Shown here one piece after another: positions 55,645 through 64,000 of a DNA stretch of 64,000 bases. Each line of letters opens with the position of its first letter. Within the stretch, counting starts at the first letter, position 1. The translations under genes and the position numbers were made by a program. This stretch comes from Platerodrilus igneus (lineage: Eukaryota > Arthropoda > Insecta > Coleoptera > Lycidae): positions 434,001 to 498,000 of the forward strand of contig JARFIW010000453.1 in assembly GCA_036346225.1 (NCBI GenBank), in the 5' to 3' direction. The notes below the pieces were generated by a model, which was not told where the DNA came from, ran no database searches, and saw only the letters and a list, made by a program, of their open reading frames with translations.

Positions 55645-55759
55645 ATGTTTCTATCGTTATCGTTTTGTGTAATTCAAAGTGGTGTCTACGCTGAAAGATG
55701 TTTACCAAAAACTGTTAACCATAAACAAAAACGTCTTCAACACTGCAACCAGTTACAAG
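55645..55759 (+). CDS. Candidate first exon of a secreted protein
   Basis: ATG at 55645 starts a short hydrophobic signal-peptide-like N-terminus (MFLSLSFCVIQSGVYA), followed by ERCLPKTVNHKQKRLQHCNQ with two Cys. A consensus splice donor AAG|GTAAGG follows at 55760. The exon ends in phase 1. No domain is recognisable from 38 codons and the next exon was not found. It may be a host gene or chance. Confidence 0.4.
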
Positions 55760-56014
55760 GTAAGGTAAAAAAGGGGTGGCTTTTAATATTCAAACGTATC
55801 GTAACAAACACGATAAAACACAGTCCACTGTATCTCTCTTCACTAGAGCTATCATAATTGTTTTTGTTATACTATTGATTGTTAAGATCAATATCTCTTT
55901 GCACACTCCAAGCATTATCATTTGATTTGTTTGTTAATCTGTTGTATATAATAAAAATGTTTACTTTTCTATAAAACAATCGTGTTAATTTAATAACTTC
56001 CGTCAGTGGATGAA

Positions 56015-58150
56015 GGTGGAGTATTTAACTATACATGCTACGCTATCTAAGCCTAATGCATTAATTCTACTACCTACAAATATTATTTATTGTCGTACAA
56101 GAATTTTATGTTGCCGTTTAATTATCTTCTAAAATAAATTAAGCATCCGTTAACAAAACATATGGTTGTGGAACAAAAGGTTTGGCTCTTACAAATTTGA
56201 AGTTTGAGGTTAACACCAAACTAAATATGGATGGTGTTCGTCTTAGCAAGCGGTAAGAAGAATCTAAAACCTCAATAGTTCTGAACTTAAGTATACGTTT
56301 CTTTCATATTACATTAATGCAGGTATGAATTTATCTTGCTTTCTTTCGTGACGAAACAATGTGCATGCGTTTCAGTTTTAATCTCGAATATCTAGAAAAA
56401 TAGTGCATTTAAAATATAAAGTTATACTTTTACTTACCTATTATCTTAACTAATTTTTGCTTTGCTGTCCTGATATAACCTTGCAAGTGTAAACATAAAA
56501 GCTTTCATGAAACTTTTTATGGATTATGAGGTTATGTTCAATTTAAGTGTTTAATACAAATTCTCTGAACTAAGTTAAATACAACAAAGCGTATTTATAA
56601 TTTCTTTTTACTTAGAACGTTAATTCGAAATTGTCTCTAAGTACAATAATAATTTTAGTTTTTCTATTGTTTTATATAGTAGAGTTTGACAATTTTAAGA
56701 TTATGAGAGAGTAGATATATATATTGACGAGGCAATTTAATCAGTCTCTAGACCTCGCCAGTTTTCAAAACATTAATTTCAAGAATATAAAATTTTTACA
56801 AAAATTTTCTTACCCGGATTCTGCTTCATCAAATGCCTCTTCTCGTATACCTAAATTTAGTATCATTCTCTTAATCATTCACACATCATTCAATAAAATC
56901 ATAATATAATACAACAATCAAACAATATTTATTTACTGCTATTTACAAACAATAATTCATAGTTATGTACAGTTCGGTGCTCTAGTTACACCTCAAAAAA
57001 TACTATCTTTGTAAAGTCCTTGTTTTTAAAATTGTAATTTCAAACACTTTTAATGCAACAGGAGTAAATGGGCCCCAAATAATACCTTATCTTTATTTAT
57101 TACTGCAAACTGGAGTATGGTGAGCTCATAATAACCCAGTTTATTAATGTAAGCTTTCCACTTGGCATACTATTACTACAAACTTAAAAAAAAACATGTA
57201 CTCTTAACAATTAAATTTAAATTCATCAAGAAATTTAATAAGCTTTACGTACACCTTTTGTTTTATATTCCAAATACCATAATAATAGTCAGTTATACGT
57301 ATCTTTTTCAATACGTTAAGTAACCAAAAATAACCATCAAAGTTCACTCACACATCACAAATAATTTCAACAGTTTATAAAAAAAAACAGCAAATTTAAA
57401 TGAGTTACCTGGAAAATGCGTCCAGAGTCCCTCTCCGTAGATGGTGCGTTATCTTCCTGAACTCCTCGTCTTCGGTTGATTATGCGCGTGGTTCCACCAG
57501 CTATTCATAGGTGAAAACACAATCCAAGTTGAGCTTGGGCTGCCCATTCACTATCAATTTCCAGCATCTAAATCCATTTATATTACACTTGTTTACTACT
57601 GTATTATTAATTTACGAGCTTGTTAAAGTATTCGTGGACCTCAGTTAAATTTAAATTACTCGCCACTATACGCGTTACTAATTTTAAAGGCCAATCATAA
57701 ACTAATACTATTTTACTAAATTTTTACAAATTTTTCATACTCACAAGCCTCGTCGGTTGATTATTATACGTTGTTAAGCAATGCAAAATTAAAGGGAGCC
57801 CCATTAATTTTCTTTCCGTATTTATACTATAACAACGAGCCCCTCTTAGCCACTCTTTACGCGAAATACTCAATTGAAAATAATATTTCCGCAAATTTTG
57901 TGTCTTCAACTTCCAGAAATATTCCCCTGTCACAATACGCTATATCATACAAGCTATCACATCCACCTGTCGCGTTTTTGTCTGATGTAAAACCAACTAT
58001 TTCAACCAATGACCTAGTCCTATGACGACATAAACCTCCGCCTGTAATATTGTATCTCCGTCTTATGCATATTGGCTGTCGCGTTCCACCCTTACTTGAG
58101 TGGTAGAAAATCAATATAGCTGACCGCGTCCTATGGAATCCACGTGGACT
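56015..58150. repeat. 2.2-kb duplicated unit, copy 1 (modules A, B, C)
   Basis: Three blocks recur in the same order at 61667-63900: A (56015-56722, about 85-90 percent like 61667-62392), B (about 56750-57510, also like 58850-59655 and 62995-63270) and C (about 57560-58150, like 63360-63900). The unit contains candidate exons on the minus strand (57409-57500 and 56814-56850). It may be a tandem gene duplication or an unclassified mobile element. Confidence 0.7.
56814..57500 (-). CDS. Candidate exons Y and X of the duplicated unit
   Basis: On the minus strand, exon Y (57409-57500) lies between AG at 57502-57501 and donor CAG|GTAACT, with an open frame including VQEDNAPSTERDSGRIF. Exon X (56814-56850) lies between TTTAG and CCGG|GTAAGA, with IREEAFDEAE. 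Homologous pairs sit at 59542-59655 and 58882-58957, where X' has an in-frame stop, and Y'' near 63156-63265. The conserved splice sites argue for real exons. No domain is recognised. Confidence 0.4.
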
Positions 58151-58726
58151 GAGTTGCTTTGCTTTATGAACTCGAATGTTCGTATACTCATCTTTATCTG
58201 TAGCGTATTATTAATTTTGCATCCCTTTCGCTCTTTAAGAAACTTTTGTTAGCTATTATGCGAAGCAAACGGCGGTTAAACAATATTCTATGAAACTCGC
58301 TTTGTTATGTTCACATATAAGCAGAAGATGACCTTTCCAACATGCAGGTGTGCCTAATTAATGATCGTTTAAGATAACACTTCTCGGAGTTTTCTTTCAC
58401 GGTATTTTATACAACAGATGTCTGTTTGTTCGTTATGAAAGCTTTTTGCCTTGTTATTGATTTTACATGCTTTGATGCGTTTCTGACGTTATTGCCCGTT
58501 AAATTAAACTCAATTAAATTAATTAAGCGTTCTATTGGCTTATAAAACTGATTTTCTTTAAGAACTTATTACTTCTTAATCCCTAATTATAACAATACGT
58601 CAATCCTTGTTAATTCAAATTATATAAATGAAATAAATTTTGGTGCGTAAATATTATGTTCCTTACTCTTTACAGGGTGTTTGAAATTGCATTGTTTACC
58701 GCTAATTTTAACCATTTAAATCCATT

Positions 58727-58730
<4 letters not shown>

Positions 58731-58773
<43 letters not shown>

Positions 58774-58774
58774 T
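58731..58774. repeat. (TA)n microsatellite
   Basis: A run of TA dinucleotides with one TTT interruption, lying inside non-coding DNA. Confidence 0.95.
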
Positions 58775-58849
58775 GCCGTGTTTATCGGTTAAAAGCCTCA
58801 CCAATAAAAATACATTCGAAATTTTATTAATTTTTCAAAAACGTCATAA

Positions 58850-59655
58850 AATTCAAAAACAAAGAAAATAATATTTCTTACCCCGATTCCCGCTTCCTCG
58901 TTGTATTGCTTTCTTCAACTGCTTCCGGCTAGTTCAGTTGGGCCTCCTCTTGTATACCTAGATTCACTCTCATACTCTCTATCATTCACGCACACTCTCA
59001 ATAAAACCATAAAATAATACAACAATCATGCAATATCTATTTTCCACTATTTACAAATAAAACTTCAAAATTATTTACATCTCAGTGGTCATGTTACACC
59101 TCAATAAATTGTATTTTGTAAAGTCCAGAATTTTTAACTAGCAATATCAAACACATTGAATGTAACCTGAGTAAATGGGCCCTAAATAATACCTTATCTT
59201 TCTTTCTTTATTTATAATTAATTTTAATTAGGAAACTCTGGAGTATGGTGAGCTCATGATAACCCAGTTGATTATGCTTAATGTATGCTCTTTACTTGGC
59301 ATATTCTTATTACAAACAGAACAAAAACCCATGTACTCATAGCAAAAAAATATTTAAATTCCTGAGGAATCTTAATCAGCTTTATATACACCTTTATATT
59401 TCGATTTAAATACCACAATAAAAGTTAGTTATACGTATTACTTTCAATACGCCAAATAATGTAAAATACCATCATAGTTCACTCTCACCCATCACAATAA
59501 CCTTCATAATTTATCAAAAACTACAAATTCTAAAGCGTTACCTGGAATTTTTGACGACCCTACTCCGTTGACGATGATGCCATTAAGTTGTTTCGTGGTA
59601 CTGCTCTGCTCCGCCTCCAGATATTAGTAGTTGAACACCCTCTAAGTAAACATTC
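58850..59655. repeat. Extra copy of module B
   Basis: Matches about 56750-57510. Its 59388-59647 part is nearly identical to 62995-63264. The shared stretch includes a candidate exon ending at CAG|GTAACG. Modules A and C are missing here. Confidence 0.75.
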
Positions 59656-59769
59656 CTGAAGAAGATAAAAGTTTATCGAAAGTTCAGATTAAAAGAGTGT
59701 TTGATTAATTTGACAAGTCTGAGGAAATCTATACCAAAATATATTTCAAACAGTCGATATATCTTATTC

Positions 59770-59816
<47 letters not shown>

Positions 59817-60525
59817 TAGCTACTTTTGACATACTAAATGTATCACCCTGTAGATGAATTTCCTACCTATACATAGTTTCCGACATGGATATGAAATACA
59901 AATAACAATGTCTTACCTATTATAGTCTGCTTCTGGTATAAATGACCAATTATCTGGAGGTGTATGTGACCTTTCCTCGGTTGATTTTTCACATAGTTCT
60001 CTGAATATGAAATACAATAATATAATAATTTGGATTATTTATACAAATTTGCTTACTTTGTCCCAGTCTGCAAATTCATTATTTCTGGGTCGGAAGTTTC
60101 TTCAGATAAAGTAGTTAGATTACTAACTACCTCGGTAATCTTTGCAAACCTGAAGGGCCAGGCTTGTCAAAATTATCTGATATGGATTTCAACCTGAAAA
60201 GTTTGGATTTTAGTAGGACATCTAATTAATATGTATATGGAAAGTCAGATAATTTGTGGTTTTCTATGTTCAAGGCATCTGAAGAATGTATAATTTTGTG
60301 GGTGGATATGCGACATTTAAATAGATATATTTTAATTGTTTTTGGATTTTATATTTCAAAACAAACAGCCTCATAAAGATATCCTAGCTACACTACTGAA
60401 TGTGTTATAACTTACAGCGGTAATTGTTGCATTTTCTGCCATCTTAAGCGAGCTGCTTTAGACTTAAACGATCGCTTTCTGGTACCACTGGGATTTTGGC
60501 TATATACCTGCTTATGTTTACCCAT
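59583..60525 (-). CDS. Candidate four-exon gene, 119 residues, unknown function
   Basis: Minus strand. Exon a 60525-60416 (ATG directly after a TTTTACAG acceptor; donor GTAAGT); exon b 60149-60057 (acceptor CCTTCAG, donor GTAAGC); exon c 60000-59917 (acceptor ATTCAG, donor GTAAGA); exon d 59655-59583 (acceptor CTTCAG, stop TAA). All junctions are phase 2 and the joined frame stays open. The start is basic (KRSFKSKAARLRWQK), the middle acidic (VVSNLTTLSEETSDPE). There is no recognised domain. Exon a follows an acceptor, so coding or UTR exons may lie upstream. Exon d overlaps the repeated module B. Confidence 0.4.
59771..59811. repeat. (TA)n microsatellite
   Basis: About 20 TA units, in the presumed intron between exons c and d. 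Confidence 0.95.
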
Positions 60526-61116
60526 CTGTAAAATGTAAATAAAAGAAACTTTACACCAGGCGACAACAGAAAGTAAGTATACTGTAACTTTTTCCGTATT
60601 TAAAATATACTCACTTCCAAACTTAAATACACCCACACTAAATAAAGCTCTAAATGTTTATAATAATAACGAAATGTCACTCTATGAACAATAAACTACA
60701 CATTCAAAAATAACAATTAGCGAATACAATATATGTACATAAATGAAATAATACAATAAATACTATACAAATTTGTTTCGGAAAACGACCTTGGCTATTA
60801 TTAGAATGCACTATTCTACCTGGACGCTTTGCTTGCGTTCGAGTTTGCCGAAGGTCATTTACGACAAATACATACAGGAATGAGAATTGATAAAATAGCA
60901 TCCTGCCGTATTTACTAAAGTTAAAATAAAGTAGTTCCCTCTATCATGCGATGGCTATACCACAAACGCGGCTATTTTAAAATTAGTTCGTGTTATGAAA
61001 ATAGAGGGATGCGATCGCGCCCTTAATATCGTTTACAATCATAAGTTAGTTTTGATTTGTGTAACATCTCCCTTTAGTATTATAAAATACTACACTAAAT
61101 ACGTTGATCTTTAGTT

Positions 61117-61586
61117 TTAATTTAATATTCCTCCTTTTGTATAAGTAGTATAAATAATTATGATAATATGTAATTTTTTAATTGGTAAACCTCTGAATGA
61201 TGTCCATAAATACACAACTGGTGTATACATAAATCTATCATTCAGGATGGTTTCCTTGTTTGTTCCTCTCTCAAAATGTATGGTTATCTTCAAACCAGAA
61301 TAAATTTTCGTGCTCTTGATATCTGACTGCTTTCTTGTGCACATGCCGTTTTTTGATAAAGAAGTTCCTTCTAAGTCCAAGATGTCGTACCTGGTATGTA
61401 AAAGGTATCTTTTTCTTTTATTCTTGTTGAAAGACAAAAATATCGTTTTAGAATACTAGTAAAATGTGTACGGAGAAAGTCTACCTGAATTACCCGCTCA
61501 AAATGAGCGTGAATGGTAAAGTTGTCAATAGATAAATTTTTAGACTGTTCCTCGTGCTGTATTTCAATACTTCGTTTTTGTGACAT
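61117..61586 (-). CDS. Unrecognised overlapping frames, possibly one spliced gene
   Basis: Frame 61371-61586 begins MSQKRSIEIQHEEQSKNL. Frame 61117-61437 contains LDLEGTSLSKNGMCTRKQSD and a basic/aliphatic tail. They overlap in different frames at 61371-61437. An intron from about 61482 (CAG|GTAGAC) to about 61388 (ACATACCAG) would link them, giving a single product of roughly 120 residues. No domain is recognised. It may be a host exon or mobile-element gene. Confidence 0.3.
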
Positions 61587-61601
61587 GTTTATTTTCTAGG
61601 A

Positions 61602-61676
61602 TTCTCTGGTGAAGTGTTCTCTGGTAAATGTTCTCTGGAGAAGTGCTCTCTGTTGGAGTATTCTCTGGTGGAGTAT
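61602..61676. repeat. 15-bp minisatellite
   Basis: Five tandem units of TTCTCTGG(T/A)GAAGTG-like sequence, immediately left of duplicated module A'. Confidence 0.85.
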
Positions 61677-62522
61677 TTAACTATACATGCTAGGCTATCT
61701 AAGCCTAATGCATTAATTCTACTACCTACAAATATTATCTATTAACGCACAAGAATTTTATGTTGCCGTTTAATTACCTTCTAAAATAAATTAATAATCC
61801 GTTATCAAATAATATGGTTGTGGAACAAAAGGTTTGGCTCTTACAAATTTGAAGTTTGAGGTTAACACCAAACTAAATATGGATGGTGTTCGTCTTAACA
61901 AGCTGTAAGAAGAATCTGAAACCTCAATAGTTCTGAACAAGCCGAAGCTCAATACTTAAGTATACGTTTCTTTCATATTACATGAATACAGGTATGAATT
62001 TTATCTTGCTTTCTTTCGTGACGAAACAATGTGCATGTGTTTCAGTTTTAAGCTCGAATATCTAAAAAATAGTGCATTTAAAATATAAAGGCATATTTTT
62101 ACTTACCTATTATCTTAACTAATTTAATATTACCTTTGCTGTCCTGGTATAACCATGCAAGTGTAAACATAAAAGCTTTCATGAAACTTTTTGTGGATTA
62201 TGAGGTTATGTTCAATTTAAGTGTTTAATACAAATTCTCTGAACTAAGTTAAATACAACAAAGCGTATTTCTTTTTACTTAGAACGTTAATTCGAAATTG
62301 TCTCTAAGTACAATAATAATTTTAGATTTTCTAATATCTTATCTAGTAGTGTTTAAGATAATTTTAAAATTATGAGAGAGTAGCTATATATACTACACTT
62401 AGTGATATTATCACATGAAAATTTGGTTGTAAGAAAATAAGTGTATATATTTTGTTTTTTTTTATGTTACTAACTAAACGTCAATATATAAGTTGTATTA
62501 AGATATTTTCTTTTGTCATGTT

Positions 62523-62735
62523 CTAAATTGCATCCCTATAACTTGTCTGGGTAAAATTTAGCTTTTCTCTCAAAATATCTAAGAGTAAAAACCCCTGAGA
62601 TATAGTCTTTTGCAATCTACCGCAGCCATAAAAGGTCGACGCTAGTCCCGTTAGAGTTTTATTTAGACTCTGTTGTACACCCATTCCTAGCTGTAAAAAG
62701 GAAGGGTGCAGTAGTACCATTGTTTTCATCACCAC
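62523..62735 (-). CDS. Unrecognised frame, possible terminal exon
   Basis: A 70-residue minus-strand frame. An acceptor-like CTTCCTTTTTACAG precedes LGMGVQQSLNKTLTGLAS, and the frame ends at a TAG at 62523. It may be a last exon of 55 codons. No domain is recognised. Confidence 0.3.
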   Translation of the reverse strand: MVMKTMVLLHPSFLQLGMGVQQSLNKTLTGLASTFYGCGRLQKTISQGFLLLDILREKLNFTQTSYRDAI

Positions 62736-62829
62736 TTATGTTAACTAGTATTCTCTTGCCTAATATTATTATATAAACACCTTGCTTTTGGATTTTTTAA
62801 AATAAAAAAATACATTAAACTTTAATAAA

Positions 62830-63030
62830 CTAAAACTTTACTTGTGTAACGTAATACCTTGATCCACTTGTGTCTTCAATTGGTAGAAGTCTGCTTCGTC
62901 TTTGCAAAGCTCTGGTACACATCTGGACAAGTCTTGCTACTTCACGTATGCGCGTAAGTGTTGCGACCATAAAGTAAATACCCGTTTGCACAATTTTATA
63001 TACACCTTTATATTTCGATTTAAATACCAC
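62830..63030 (-). CDS. Unrecognised frame
   Basis: A 66-residue minus-strand frame with a basic Arg-rich segment (RALQRRSRLLPIED). It overlaps the beginning of repeated module B'' at its 5' side. No domain recognised. It may be chance. Confidence 0.2.
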   Translation of the reverse strand: MVFKSKYKGVYKIVQTGIYFMVATLTRIREVARLVQMCTRALQRRSRLLPIEDTSGSRYYVTQVKF

Positions 63031-64000
63031 AATAAAAGTTAGTTATACGTATTACTTTCAATACGCCAAATAATGTAAAATACCATCATAGTTCACTCTC
63101 ACCCATCACAATAACCTTCATAATTTATCAAAAACTACAAATTCTAAAGCGTTACCTGGAATTTTTTGACGACCCCTACTCCGTTGACGATGATGCCATT
63201 AAGTTGTTTCGTGGTACTGCTCTGCTCCGCCTCCAGATATTAGTAGTTGAACACCCTCTAAGTAATGCTGCAATGCTGTTCGTACACGATACATTCAACT
63301 CCAAATCCAATTATTGCTCTTCTTTTATTTTAATTTAGATTAATTCACGTTACATAACGTCACTACACGAGCTTGTTAAAACAATATAAGTTACACCTCA
63401 ATAAAATTTAGACTCGGCACTATCCGCGTACAAATTATGAGGCTAATACCGTACTATTTAATTTAAAATAATTTTCAATACTTACAAGCTCGTAGTAACT
63501 CTTGTACGTAGTCTGAAGCGATCAAAGTACTAAGGGACTTTTATTCATTTTCAAAAAGTATTTATACCATTTACGATGCCACCTCTCGGCCGCATTTCAC
63601 ACGAAGTCCTTCATTTACAATAATATTTCTTAAAATTTTGGGTTTAACCGTTTTCAAAATCCTCGAAATTCAGCGCGTCGTTACGATATTTTCTGAAAAA
63701 TTAACATTCACTATTTCCGTGTTTGTCTGATGTATAACTAACGATATCGACCAATAGTCTATGCATTGACGGCTTAAAAATCCCGCCTATATTAACGCTG
63801 TCCCTTGCTTATGCATATTCTGCGTTTCCTTCTAACCTTGTTTGAGTGGTAGAAATCGATATTCCTGTCCATCTGCTATAAAACCCCACGTGGACTAGCA
63901 TACGTGCTTTAAGTAACCCCTTATTAGCGTTTACTGCGAAAACATCCGAGCGTTTGTACAATATACCTAGAATCTTGAGTTTTATCTAGACAAAATAAGT

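Larger units (their letters stand above)
61667..63900. repeat. 2.2-kb duplicated unit, copy 2 (modules A', B'', C')
   Basis: Same order as 56015-58150: A' 61667-62392, partial B 62995-63270 and C' about 63360-63900. The stretch between A' and B'' (62393-62995) has no counterpart in copy 1 and holds two unrecognised frames. C' contains a TATAAAACCC-like sequence near 63879 (in + orientation). Confidence 0.7.

Noticed and set aside
57771..58025. 84-codon plus-strand frame
   Set aside because: It lies in duplicated module C and is not kept open in the second copy (63520-63780).

Overview
This window is eukaryotic and most likely from an insect. It is mostly AT-rich. It has first exons of serine protease gd-like genes with clear splice donors. 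It is packed with insect-type transposable elements: BEL/Pao, Ty3/Gypsy (including an env-bearing errantivirus), Penelope-like elements (PLEs), an RTE-like LINE, tRNA-derived SINEs and a MULE relic. There are no operons and no bacterial gene layout. The order of insect cannot be settled from the sequence alone.

Layout. 1-650: an 8-bp satellite and a 42-bp repeat folded into an imperfect palindrome. 650-4320: G+T-skewed, CpG-rich DNA with no recognisable gene. 6600-9540: a decayed BEL/Pao copy (+). 10231-10461: first exon of a gd-like gene (+). 10800-19758: an RTE-like LINE (+) split by a second BEL/Pao element (12529-18430, -) that has both LTRs but has lost its RT core. 22247-23476: tandem repeats and a tRNA-like satellite ending in an inverted copy. 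23600-29760: a broken, 5'-truncated errantivirus with an env relic. 29714-34063: two RT-less Penelope relics around a gypsy fragment that carries a SINE with a perfect 14-bp target duplication. 34658-34870: a second gd-like first exon. 35638-40060: a second LINE (-). 40400-43500: another gypsy relic containing a 960-bp inverted-repeat insertion. 44590-52520: a MULE transposase relic cut in two by a young gypsy element (45596-52358). 52534-55064: a third LINE (-) with a cluster of three SINE insertions. 55645-64000: candidate spliced exons and a roughly 2.2-kb unit present twice.

The most notable find is the gypsy element at 45596-52358. Its two 587-bp LTRs differ at two positions. In the same open frame, after the integrase, its pol reading frame encodes an OARD1/TARG1-like ADP-ribose macrodomain that keeps both residues known to be catalytic in that family at the expected spacing, and then a CCCH zinc finger. 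The frame continues through the polypurine tract into the 3' LTR. This looks like a retrotransposon that has captured an ADP-ribosyl hydrolase.

The host genes appear only as first exons. The rest of each gene was not found, so each locus is either stretched over very long repeat-filled introns or is a dead duplicate. Several small defects in the youngest element could be sequencing indels rather than real mutations.
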